NCBI GenBank assembly: GCA_024226555.1 | Contig: JAAELO010000247.1 | Coordinates: 1-59,670, forward strand | DNA length: 59,670 nt | Reading direction: 5' to 3' | Origin: Desulfobacterales bacterium | Lineage (GTDB): Bacteria; Desulfobacterota; Desulfobacteria; Desulfobacterales; JAAELO01 | Shown here: positions 45,766 to 53,494 of the stretch, one piece after another | Layout of the letters: each line of letters begins with the position of its first letter | Position numbering within the stretch: position 1 is the first letter of the stretch | Notes under the pieces: model-generated | Seen by the model: the letters and a program-made list of their open reading frames with translations, nothing else | Databases searched by the model: none | What the model was told of the DNA's origin: nothing | Translations under genes and position numbers: made by a program

Positions 45766-47046
45766 TTATGTTCTCCTGATCATTGCATTATCGTTTCCTA
45801 ATACCCCATGTTCCATAGAATAGTCATTCCCATTTCCTGAAAGGTTTTTCTGCGTTCCATAAGCTTCTATCTCAGCCATGCCATATGCTAAATACCCCCA
45901 TTCACTGCAACCTATTGATGAACTTTCACCAACTTGAAGTAATGAATTTCTGTTTGCATAAAACCCCCTGTTACATTTTTCTGCTTTTGCATAACTGGCA
46001 AACATTGTTCCACCATAATTCGATTCAAATCCAATATCACAATTTTTTGCATATCCGTTTACATAAGGAGCTGTTGAATGTAATGAAACAGGTAATCCGT
46101 ATGTATCTCGAACTCTATCATTTCTCATAACTGAATTGAATGAAGTAAACCCAACTGAGCAGTTATCAGCTATCGTTCCATCGCAAATGACATCTGAATT
46201 ATATGAAGCTGTCACACCTCTGGAAAATCCATTAACTGTTGATAAGCTACAGTGGATTTGGCTATTTGTTTGGCCAAGCACAGCAGTACCTGTTCCTTTT
46301 CCAAGACCATTAATTACGCCTCTACCAATGAAAGCAAAGGATAATACACTGACATATACTCCAATCATGCAGTTATTTATACGAATCTTATGTGCCTCAT
46401 AAAAAGAATGTTTAGTAGTTTCAACCCCATTTCCACAACTATCGATAATAATACTGTTAGAATGACTATATACTGATGAATGGTTTTCGATTCGAATACC
46501 TCGATGTGTAGAGAGTTCACCATGTCCAGTTGTTTCACTTTTCGATCCAACTATTTTGAACCCGGAAAAAACCAGACGCTTAACATTAATTATTCGAATA
46601 CCATGGGAGTATCCATTACTATCCGGAACAAACTTGAGAATACATTTTTCAGGTTCAGATATATTACCAATAATATCTATATGCTCCGCATTAGGATGGT
46701 CACACAACCAAATAGTTGATGTTTCATACACACCATCATCCACCTTGATCTCGACCCTTGCTTCTATCCTCTTATTGGTCAGATAATTCCACGCCTGAGC
46801 AATGGATTTATACTGTCTGTTTGGCCCAACATTCAATGTCATAGACGTTTTTATATAGCCTATATCATTCGTCACCTTGGCAATATTTGGAATTGTTACA
46901 TCCTTAAGGACGCCATCCTCATCATAATGCTTAAGCCCCACGGTTTTAGGGGTTTGATTTAAAAATACATCGTAGTAACTTCTGTTCTGCTCGCTGATGT
47001 TATGCACCAGCCTGTTTACTTTCTGTTCCACTTCTGGAAAATTCAT
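45766..47046 (-). CDS. tail fibre / tailspike with parallel beta-helix
   Basis: 426 aa. The N-terminal ~75 residues (FPEVEQKVNRLVHNISEQN) may attach to the particle. The Pectate-lyase-3-like start GPNRQYKSIAQAWNYL leads into a right-handed beta-helix with many short turns ending in S/N-G patterns (residues ~85-400). Such proteins are receptor-binding or polysaccharide-degrading spikes. ATG 47046 follows GGAGGT; a TTG at 47058 is also open. It probably sets target range for the tail particle, together with the preceding fibre gene. Confidence 0.75.
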   Translation of the reverse strand: MNFPEVEQKVNRLVHNISEQNRSYYDVFLNQTPKTVGLKHYDEDGVLKDVTIPNIAKVTNDIGYIKTSMTLNVGPNRQYKSIAQAWNYLTNKRIEARVEIKVDDGVYETSTIWLCDHPNAEHIDIIGNISEPEKCILKFVPDSNGYSHGIRIINVKRLVFSGFKIVGSKSETTGHGELSTHRGIRIENHSSVYSHSNSIIIDSCGNGVETTKHSFYEAHKIRINNCMIGVYVSVLSFAFIGRGVINGLGKGTGTAVLGQTNSQIHCSLSTVNGFSRGVTASYNSDVICDGTIADNCSVGFTSFNSVMRNDRVRDTYGLPVSLHSTAPYVNGYAKNCDIGFESNYGGTMFASYAKAEKCNRGFYANRNSLLQVGESSSIGCSEWGYLAYGMAEIEAYGTQKNLSGNGNDYSMEHGVLGNDNAMIRRT

Positions 47047-47060
47047 TTTTACCTCCAACT

Positions 47061-47585
47061 TTATTTATTAATAAACTGCTTTATAAGACCGATTTCCATG
47101 CTGTTCTTAAGGATCTGCTCACTTAAAATTGCCTGTGTCTCAAGTCGTGCAAGATCCTGCTCTGTTTCCGTACTGTCCGTGTATTTAAATTCCGTCAGAC
47201 CAGATGCATTTGAATAGCTAGTCTGAATCTTAAACCGCTGATGCATATTCGGCGGAAAAGGATACGGGGGCCATGCCAGCTGCATCAGAGTTCCGTCTTC
47301 CAGAAACAACCCTGCAGTTCTGCAGTATTTTATTGCTTTATCCGGCGGTACGTCACACAGATATTCCACAGTATCATCATCAATAACTGTGTAACTTGTA
47401 ATCGCAGCTGTATGCCATCCGGACATGGATGTATGCGTCGATTTTCTGGATATCTCCAGATCCGTAAACCTGAATTCCACCGGAACAATTTTTTTGCCTG
47501 GTGAAAGACTGGCTTCAATATAAGCCTGGACACCAGCCTGGGTTAAAATACTCTCTCCCAGTATGTTTCCGTTTTCTATAGTCAT
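47061..47585 (-). CDS. tail collar/fibre N-terminal protein (gpH-like)
   Basis: 174 aa. It resembles the N-terminal attachment domain of P2 gpH-like tail fibres (ILTQAGVQAYIEASLSPGKKIVPVEFRFTD; later QLAWPPYPFPPNMHQRFKIQ). The C-terminal part is a helical segment (DLARLETQAILSEQIL) that may trimerise. It lacks a distal receptor-binding domain, which seems to be supplied by the separate beta-helix gene 15 bp downstream. AGGAGG precedes the ATG. A 277-bp gap with a repeat separates it from gene I. Confidence 0.72.
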   Translation of the reverse strand: MTIENGNILGESILTQAGVQAYIEASLSPGKKIVPVEFRFTDLEISRKSTHTSMSGWHTAAITSYTVIDDDTVEYLCDVPPDKAIKYCRTAGLFLEDGTLMQLAWPPYPFPPNMHQRFKIQTSYSNASGLTEFKYTDSTETEQDLARLETQAILSEQILKNSMEIGLIKQFINK

Positions 47586-47750
47586 TCATTCCTCCTATTT
47601 TAACTAAATAGTTCTTTATTTTAACGAGTTACATCTCAACACTTGAAATATGTTTTTTCACTGCGCGAAGCGCCACCCGTTTGTTATACTTTTCAAAAGT
47701 ATAGTCCCCGGCAGGGCCGCCGGAGGCTTCTTCATTGACCATTTTCCTTA
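47586..47750. other. spacer with GC-rich hairpin
   Basis: Within AT-rich DNA, the segment CCCCGGCAGGGCCGCCGGAGGC (47706-47727) can fold. A similar GC-rich palindrome lies at 52442-52463. No gene is seen. Confidence 0.4.
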
Positions 47751-47882
47751 AGGGAATCTCGAATAACTGTCTTTTGATCGAACTACTGCGTTATTTCGAA
47801 AAAAAAACTGTTGAAAAACCGCCTCGTTATTTTTTCTCACGCCTTGTATTTCAATAAAAATCCTAATTATTAGAGGTTCCCT
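47751..47882 (-). repeat. MITE-like repeat inserted at the 3' end of tail gene I
   Basis: A 132-bp full-length copy (AGGGAATCTCGAATAACTG...AATTATTAGAGGTTCCCT). The stop codon of gene I is inside its right end. Confidence 0.88.
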
Positions 47883-48591
47883 TTACCTGTTTTGCAGAAC
47901 TGCTGACACCTCCGGATGTTCCACATCCAATAGTTGCACTTGTACCTGCCATATTGCTGTAACTGTTTATCTGCCTTGTGTCACATTCAACACTTCCTGT
48001 TGTGCCGTATAAAGGCATTGCAGATGCACTGCTTAAGAAATGATATGTGTTTGCCTGTTTTGCACACGCACTTACTTCTGCAGAGCTTTTGGTTGATATG
48101 TTTGTATTTGCGCCCGATAGATAGGAAACCATTAGTTTGTCTATGAGGCTTCGAACGTTTTTACTTCCTTCAACTGATGACTTGATATCTTCTATGACCT
48201 GAGGAGTAATCTCGTCATCTCTGACATCAACCTCAATGTTAAATGTATATGGGGCCCCTCCATACTCAAACCACTCAACAACTTTAGCGTTGTTCCATAC
48301 CGCTTTTAGGTTTGACTCAACGGCCCATTTTGTTCCTTTGTGCCTGTGACTTAATAAACCGTTCTGAATGATTTTTCTTGCAGATTGCTCTTTCAAACCT
48401 GAGATATCCACATCAAACATGGCAGCCAGTACTGGCAACATCTCTTTTACTGCCGGCTTTTCTCCTGTTGGAAGAATGGAAAGCTTCTCTAAAGGAATCT
48501 CGCCAAGCTGTTTTCCGTATTTTAAAGATATACTCTTCAGAGTATTACTTTCATTTGCCGGTAAAAGGGATTTCTCAGTTATATTTTTCAT
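47863..48591 (-). CDS. baseplate protein I (P2 gpI-like), C-terminus altered by a repeat
   Basis: 242 aa. Residues ~1-155 match Tail_P2_I baseplate proteins: SLLPANESNTLKSIS, LPVLAAMFDVDIS, HRHKGTKWAVE, VVEWFEYGG. After residue ~160 there is an unusual Cys/Ser/Gly-rich tail (SACAKQANTYHF, SVECDTRQINSYS, TIGCGTSGG) with a repeating A/C-x-Q pattern. The final five codons (GTSNN) and the stop come from a MITE, so the tail was cut or extended by insertion. ATGA overlap with gene D. In P2 gene I sits after J; here it follows D. Confidence 0.82.
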   Translation of the reverse strand: MKNITEKSLLPANESNTLKSISLKYGKQLGEIPLEKLSILPTGEKPAVKEMLPVLAAMFDVDISGLKEQSARKIIQNGLLSHRHKGTKWAVESNLKAVWNNAKVVEWFEYGGAPYTFNIEVDVRDDEITPQVIEDIKSSVEGSKNVRSLIDKLMVSYLSGANTNISTKSSAEVSACAKQANTYHFLSSASAMPLYGTTGSVECDTRQINSYSNMAGTSATIGCGTSGGVSSSAKQVKGTSNN

Positions 48592-49544
48592 GCTTCACCC
48601 TCCTCTCCTGTATTTTCCACAGAAATATCCATGTTAAAACCGTCTTCTGTTAAGAAATATGTGGATTCTGTGACCAGATATCTTCCATCGTCATCACCTG
48701 CACCGGAAAGTTTTAGAATAGAGCCTGCAAACATTTGTGAAGCTCTTTTTCTGATCCGGCCTGTTACTGTTTTGCCAGTCAATCGTTTCAGCAGAGAATC
48801 TGACCTTTCCCGTGCCATTGAACTATCCTGACAAGGACGCTGGGAAAGATATTCATCGCCCCCATTTCCGGCAGTAACGTTACTGACTTTGTTTGCGGAA
48901 GCCTCCTGCCAGGTGGTTGTAACTGAATCATAAAGTTTTCTGTTTGCATGCTTGATCTTAAGATAAGAGCAATCACTTTTCTTAATCTCAACAGAATGTT
49001 CTTTACTTCCCTGACGGAGAAATATAAGAGTCTCATTCTTTATGGAAAAAACTGCATTAAAGTTGTGGGACAATCTTTTCAGAAAGGAGAGATCACTTTC
49101 ACCAGTCTGAGATATGTGAGTTAGCGAGATATCCACATCACACTTCAGGGACAAACTGTGACGGGAAGCAATTTCACTGCACAACTCTTTAATGGTTATG
49201 TTTTCATAGGAGTAGTGCCGCACCTCTTTCAACTTTCCGCTAAAATCCGCAGAACTTGCCCGAAGTGTAGTTCTGTCACTTAAATGATCTTTTTCCGTGG
49301 TCTGAACGTGAAATTTCCCGCAGTGCCATAACGCTGATTCCTTATATCCCAGCCAGAGTTCCAGAATGTCCGAATAGACCGGCCTTATAAAATCACCGCT
49401 GAACTCGATCATCAGTTCATCAGACACATCTCCTGATCTGTCATTGAATATTAATTTGTAAAAATGGGTTTTGACTTTTTCAGTCACATTGTTGCCATTT
49501 ACAAAGAGCCTGAAGTCTGGGGTCAACTTTTGCACAGCTACCAT
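48588..49544 (-). CDS. tail protein D (P2 gpD-like, baseplate hub)
   Basis: 318 aa. P2 late-control gpD / T4 gp27-like hub protein connecting tube to spike. Seen: TPDFRLFVNGNNVTE at the start, LELWLGYKES, QTGESDLSFLKRLSHNF, and RLTGKTVTGRIRKRASQMFAGS near the end. The gene overlaps X upstream (ATGGTAG) and I downstream (ATGA). Confidence 0.88.
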   Translation of the reverse strand: MVAVQKLTPDFRLFVNGNNVTEKVKTHFYKLIFNDRSGDVSDELMIEFSGDFIRPVYSDILELWLGYKESALWHCGKFHVQTTEKDHLSDRTTLRASSADFSGKLKEVRHYSYENITIKELCSEIASRHSLSLKCDVDISLTHISQTGESDLSFLKRLSHNFNAVFSIKNETLIFLRQGSKEHSVEIKKSDCSYLKIKHANRKLYDSVTTTWQEASANKVSNVTAGNGGDEYLSQRPCQDSSMARERSDSLLKRLTGKTVTGRIRKRASQMFAGSILKLSGAGDDDGRYLVTESTYFLTEDGFNMDISVENTGEEGEA

Positions 49545-49744
49545 AGCGCCTTTGACTCCTCAATTTCGGGTTCATATTTAACTTCAAACTTCGGTAGTAT
49601 TACTTTGTCACCTGTGGATAAGATAGATTTCAGATCCGTGTTCAGAGTCCTCACTGTTTCAAAAACGTCCAGAGTTCCATAGAACTGATATACAATCTTA
49701 TCCAGAGTCTCCCCATCTTTTGCAATGTAGATTGTCTTATCCAT
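49538..49744 (-). CDS. tail protein X (LysM, P2 gpX-like)
   Basis: 68 aa. A LysM-type fold (IYIAKDGETLDKIVYQFYG ... ILSTGDKVILPKF), as in P2 gpX, which helps join hub and tape measure. ATG 49744 follows GGGAGG; a GTG one codon earlier is open but too close to the site. Confidence 0.88.
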   Translation of the reverse strand: MDKTIYIAKDGETLDKIVYQFYGTLDVFETVRTLNTDLKSILSTGDKVILPKFEVKYEPEIEESKALW

Positions 49745-50141
49745 CACACCTCCCTAACTTCAATGAATAGCTTTGCTTTAAAAATTCACCGGTTTGAAAA
49801 AAAGAACTTCTCTCTTCATTGATTGAAAGAATGACAAATTTGCCGTAAATTGTACCTGAGCTCTGGGTTAGAGATACCGGTTTCATCTTTTTTGCAAGGG
49901 TTACGACTTCATCAACAACTTTTAATCCATTTCCGTTGATTGCAGTAAAAACCACCCCTTTCAACTCAATCTTTTCCGACCACTTGCCCGCTGCCTGATA
50001 GGTGGGAGTATTTCCTTTTCTGTTTTCCTCAGACCATTTGAACTCATAATCCCGTGTAAACGCATCCAGTGAGGCTCCGTTTAAGGTGAAATGAAAGCTC
50101 CCCAGCTTAAACAGAGGGCTCTGCTTTTTGTTATCCGACAT
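49737..50141 (-). CDS. tail protein U (P2 gpU-like)
   Basis: 134 aa, P2 gpU family of tail-completion/assembly proteins: LGSFHFTLNGASLDAFTRDY, WSEKIELKGVVF. ATG 50141 lies inside the end of the tape-measure gene with AAAGGAG upstream, giving an 11-nt overlap. A longer frame exists but lacks a site. Confidence 0.85.
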   Translation of the reverse strand: MSDNKKQSPLFKLGSFHFTLNGASLDAFTRDYEFKWSEENRKGNTPTYQAAGKWSEKIELKGVVFTAINGNGLKVVDEVVTLAKKMKPVSLTQSSGTIYGKFVILSINEERSSFFQTGEFLKQSYSLKLGRCDG

Positions 50142-52386
50142 CACTGAAACTCCTTTCACTGTTTCGCCACCTGATCTCATTCATGGCCTCTTCAATCTGG
50201 GAAATGAACGAGGGTTGATCGATTTTGCCATCAGTTGCATTGATGTTGATATCACCTGTAAAACTCACAGCCACATCTCCTGAAGCGGTTTTCTGTATTG
50301 ACTGCTTAGATCGATTTTGCTCTACAAACTTCTTCTCAACCACTTTAGGAGCAGTTTTTTTCTTTCCAATACCCCTCTTTTTTTTCTGCTTATCAAAGTC
50401 AACCACCTTAGCTGAACTTTTTTCCAAAGCCTTTCCGGCCATGAGAGTTTTCTTATTACCGATGGTTTTCTTTTTGTTTTTACCTGCCTTTGAAGCCGCC
50501 TTGCGCCTCTTGTTCAGATCAATGACATTTTTTTTGTTGACGGCATCCACAGACCCCTTGCTACCTATTTTACTTTTCTTCTTAGACTGAGTAGCTCCTG
50601 GCTTTGAACGTTTGCTCGTACCACTTTTTTCTTTACCTCTTTTTTTTGAAGCCTTTTTTACTTCTGCTCCAACTTCAGGAGTATCTTTATCTCCTTTTTT
50701 TACTTTGGCTTTTACTTTATCCTTTTTAACAGCAGACTTTTTTACTTCTGACCCGATTTCAGGTTTTTTGTCCTTTTCTTTCTCATCTTCATCATCGGAC
50801 CCAAAAAAAGAGAGTATGGTTCCAATAAAAGGAATACTCTTTATCCCTTCAACAATGCTGGTTATTACTCCACCGATAATTTCCCAGAGACTGTTGAAAA
50901 CACCTCCGATTATCCCCCACAGACTTGTGAAAATATCTCCGATAAACCCTATAATACCTGTGAAAAAACCAACAATGGGTTTCCACTGTTTGAAAATAAC
51001 AAATGCAAGACCCCCAAGGGCTACAACCCCGGCAATAATCAGACCAATGGGATTGGCAAGCATGGCTGCATTGAGCCCCCACTGAAAAAAGGTCCAGACT
51101 TTTGTAACGACACTAACGGCCCTTTGCGCAGCTCCAACAGCCCATGTTGATGCAGCAAGCATCCTGTTTTTTGCTGCTGATGCAACTGTAATGGCCGAAT
51201 TTTTAAGCATGACAGCATTTGCACTTGTCACATTCTGTTTTAGAAACGAATATCCTTCAGATGCTGTTTTCCAACTTTCTGAAGCTGCTGTTCCCAGAGC
51301 TTTTGCCTGATTCCAGGTTTCTTTCATGGGCTGAAGAACAGATCCTAATTTTTCACCAAGTGGCCCAAGGGATGGAAATAGTGATGCCATAAAGGTTTTT
51401 GCCTGCTCACCAGTTACACCAAACGATTCCCCAATACGTGCTACCGATCCCTTGATAGCTTTGAACTTCTGACTGGCGGAAGTAACCCCTTTTACCGCCG
51501 ACATCATTTTCCCCATCCCTTTTGCAGCAATGGGAGTCCTTGCTGTTAGGGCAAGTAGATCATTTCCAATCTCTTTGAAATGTTCCGGAACCTCGATGTT
51601 CATTTCAGATTTAAAACCTGAAAGGGCTGATTTGTATCCTGATAGTAAAGTTTCGGGATCTTCCGGTTCTGTGGTTTTGCCTTTGGGGCCAGAATCTTTT
51701 TTCCCACCACCCTTAAAAACATTTCCTATGGCACTGAATTCGCTACCGATATTTTTAATCAGTCCACCAAAACCACCGGCTTTTTCAGTTGCAGCATCCA
51801 AAGATGTAAACAGATCACCGGTTGATACCCCACCAAGGGATAATCCTCCCAACTGCTCCTGAATTATTTCTGATTTTTCAGTCAGGAAATCAAATGCTCC
51901 ATCAACACCATCTGACAAGGTTGTTCCCATGGGAATACCTGACAGTATTTCCCCCAATGCTTCCTTCTTACTTTCGAGAGCTGCAAATGTATTACCAACT
52001 GTTTCGGATAAACTGGCTCCAACAGGAATGCCTGAAAGTAATTCGCTTACTGCTTCCTTTTTATCTTCAAGCGCTCCAAAAGTATTATCAACTGTTTCGG
52101 TTAAACTGGTTCCAACGGGAATACCGGTCAATAATTTACTTAGTGCATCTTTCTTTTGTTCAATCATTTCAAATGCACTATCAACATTTTCAGAAATGGA
52201 TACACTTAAAGATACACCTGCTTCCTGTTTAGAAGGATTACTTTTTTTCTGTGTTAATTTTTTACCAACGTTATTCTTAGAAGATGCTGAAATTCCACCT
52301 GCGTTCTTCTTAATTGTATTAATTATATTACCAACACTTGCTGAAAGGGCAGCGCCGATCTTTATATCTGCTGACGAACTGTTCAT
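50131..52386 (-). CDS. tail tape-measure protein (P2 gpT-like)
   Basis: 751 aa; in this class length sets the tail length. N-terminal region: four tandem 31-residue repeats (63-186) with consensus SLxETVxxxFxxLExKKEALxxLLSGIPVG. Middle: helical tape-measure part with alpha-helical membrane-like segments (AMLANPIGLIIAGVVALGG at about 445-470, then GIIGFIGDIFTSLWGIIGG). C-terminal part: a very basic stretch (about 530-685) rich in KKxK, then a short conserved end. The position after the E/E' chaperone and before U fits T. Confidence 0.85.
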   Translation of the reverse strand: MNSSSADIKIGAALSASVGNIINTIKKNAGGISASSKNNVGKKLTQKKSNPSKQEAGVSLSVSISENVDSAFEMIEQKKDALSKLLTGIPVGTSLTETVDNTFGALEDKKEAVSELLSGIPVGASLSETVGNTFAALESKKEALGEILSGIPMGTTLSDGVDGAFDFLTEKSEIIQEQLGGLSLGGVSTGDLFTSLDAATEKAGGFGGLIKNIGSEFSAIGNVFKGGGKKDSGPKGKTTEPEDPETLLSGYKSALSGFKSEMNIEVPEHFKEIGNDLLALTARTPIAAKGMGKMMSAVKGVTSASQKFKAIKGSVARIGESFGVTGEQAKTFMASLFPSLGPLGEKLGSVLQPMKETWNQAKALGTAASESWKTASEGYSFLKQNVTSANAVMLKNSAITVASAAKNRMLAASTWAVGAAQRAVSVVTKVWTFFQWGLNAAMLANPIGLIIAGVVALGGLAFVIFKQWKPIVGFFTGIIGFIGDIFTSLWGIIGGVFNSLWEIIGGVITSIVEGIKSIPFIGTILSFFGSDDEDEKEKDKKPEIGSEVKKSAVKKDKVKAKVKKGDKDTPEVGAEVKKASKKRGKEKSGTSKRSKPGATQSKKKSKIGSKGSVDAVNKKNVIDLNKRRKAASKAGKNKKKTIGNKKTLMAGKALEKSSAKVVDFDKQKKKRGIGKKKTAPKVVEKKFVEQNRSKQSIQKTASGDVAVSFTGDININATDGKIDQPSFISQIEEAMNEIRWRNSERSFSDVG

Positions 52387-52413
52387 GAATCAATTGCCCT
52401 CCTGAGTTTAAAA

Positions 52414-52430
52414 ATTATTAGAGATTCCCT
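52414..52430 (-). repeat. solo MITE end
   Basis: ATTATTAGAGATTCCCT only, between the tape-measure start and a GC-rich palindrome. Confidence 0.55.
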
Positions 52431-52441
52431 CTAAATGATGG

Positions 52442-52463
52442 GCCTCCGGCAGTTGCCGGAGGC
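52442..52463. repeat. GC-rich palindrome between E' and T
   Basis: Perfect 10-bp arms GCCTCCGGCA / TGCCGGAGGC with a 2-bp centre. It lies 21 bp beyond the E' stop on the minus strand. It could attenuate or process the transcript between the chaperone and tape-measure genes. Confidence 0.6.
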
Positions 52464-52483
52464 ATGCTTTATCGAGTACACTC

Positions 52484-52872
52484 CTAATTCGAATCGGATC
52501 GCTTAAACAGACGATCAATCCGATTAAGGGTATCGACGAAGTCATCGGTGTCCATTTCTGATATTTCCCGGCGGCTCCACCCTGTAAAGTGGGCTACAAC
52601 AAGCAGCCCATCTAGCAGGGTCTCCTCCGCTAAGACAAAAAAGCGCTGAAGGCCTCCTGAAGGGCCTGATAATCCTTCATATCAAGTTCTTCAATCATAG
52701 CCGGTTCAATCTCACAAAGACTTGCGAAAAGGCAAAGTTCCTGTTTTGCAGAATCTTTCCCCCCTTTCATTGCAGCAATCTGATCCCTTACTTTCGGGCG
52801 TCTCATGTTAAGCTCTGAGATTTCACTTCCTTTAAAGGTTACCGGATATTCCAGTTTTATGTTTTCAGTCAT
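52484..52872 (-). CDS. tail assembly chaperone E+E' by -1 frameshift
   Basis: Joins the E frame (52872 to the slip site) with a second frame that ends in TAG at 52486-52484. After the slip the protein continues VLAEETLLDG...ALVVAHFTGW-like sequence (read: LLVVAHFTGWSRREISEMD) and ends LFKRSDSN. The predicted product is 129 aa. The E' part has no start codon or ribosome site of its own and has the HFTGWSRREI pattern of P2-like E' products. In P2 and relatives E and E+E' are made by the same trick and chaperone the tape measure. Confidence 0.85.
52630..52872 (-). CDS. tail assembly chaperone E (P2 gpE-like)
   Basis: 80 aa. Phage tail assembly chaperone E/gp41 family: YPVTFKGSEISELNMRRPKV, then a helical core. 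It is the zero-frame product ending two codons after a slippery heptamer. GGAG precedes the ATG. Located between tail tube and tape measure, the expected place. Confidence 0.87.
   Translation of the reverse strand: MTENIKLEYPVTFKGSEISELNMRRPKVRDQIAAMKGGKDSAKQELCLFASLCEIEPAMIEELDMKDYQALQEAFSAFLS
52636..52642 (-). promoter_or_regulatory. -1 frameshift slippery heptamer
   Basis: Minus-strand T TTT TTG in the zero frame (GCT TTT TTG TCT TAG) gives a perfect X-XXY-YYZ site six nt before the zero-frame stop. Slipping back one base lets translation enter the 50-codon E' frame. Confidence 0.85.
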
Positions 52873-52957
52873 TTAACTAATCTCCGTTTATTGGGCACAG
52901 AAGTAGTATATTTCAGGATAGAAACTTCTACTCCTATGACTCCTAAGTTAATAGTAT

Positions 52958-53452
52958 TTACAGGTTTGCTCTGATTTGAGAGTAAATATCGTCACCATCA
53001 ATTCGAAGGATGAAACTCTTAAGATCGGCAAGGATTTTTTCAGAACCGTCAATTTCGAATTTGTAAAACCAGAGATTTAGGTTCAATGTCACATTGACCT
53101 CTTTGGCAAGTTCGGTTTTGGGTGATTCCAGAGATGTAACCGAGCCTCCGAAAGTGGCAACGATGCTTGTATAATCTGGCGCAAGGTTCTGCTTCAGGTA
53201 AATGCTCGCATTATGATTGAAGCGTTTTTTAAGTGCTTCATAATAAACATCGTTATACTCTTCCAGAACGATTTTTGCTGTCATGGGCTTCAAAACCCCG
53301 GAATCAATTTTTCGGACCATAAGTCCGCTTTTTGACTCCCACTCTTCAAATTCAATCTTTGGTAGTTCAACTTCTTTTGTTGTTCCTAGAAACCCAACAC
53401 CCTCAATAAATGCTGATGCCCCGGTCATTGTCTGTGGTGATTTTATTTCCAT
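52958..53452 (-). CDS. tail tube protein (P2 FII-like)
   Basis: 164 aa. Major tail tube family: SPQTMTGASAFIEGVGFLG at the start, KSGLMVRKIDSGVLKPM, then beta strands ending VDGDDIYSQI-like. It polymerises inside the contractile sheath. CAGGAGGAAA precedes the ATG. Directly follows the sheath gene. Confidence 0.9.
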   Translation of the reverse strand: MEIKSPQTMTGASAFIEGVGFLGTTKEVELPKIEFEEWESKSGLMVRKIDSGVLKPMTAKIVLEEYNDVYYEALKKRFNHNASIYLKQNLAPDYTSIVATFGGSVTSLESPKTELAKEVNVTLNLNLWFYKFEIDGSEKILADLKSFILRIDGDDIYSQIRANL

Positions 53453-53494
53453 ATTTCCTCCTGTTATTATTCCCGTTATTTATTCTGTTATTAC

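Noticed and set aside
50225-51085. Long plus-strand ORFs opposite the tape-measure gene
   Set aside because: Shadows of the Lys/Ala-rich coding strand; no ribosome sites and low-complexity Phe/Ser/Leu protein.
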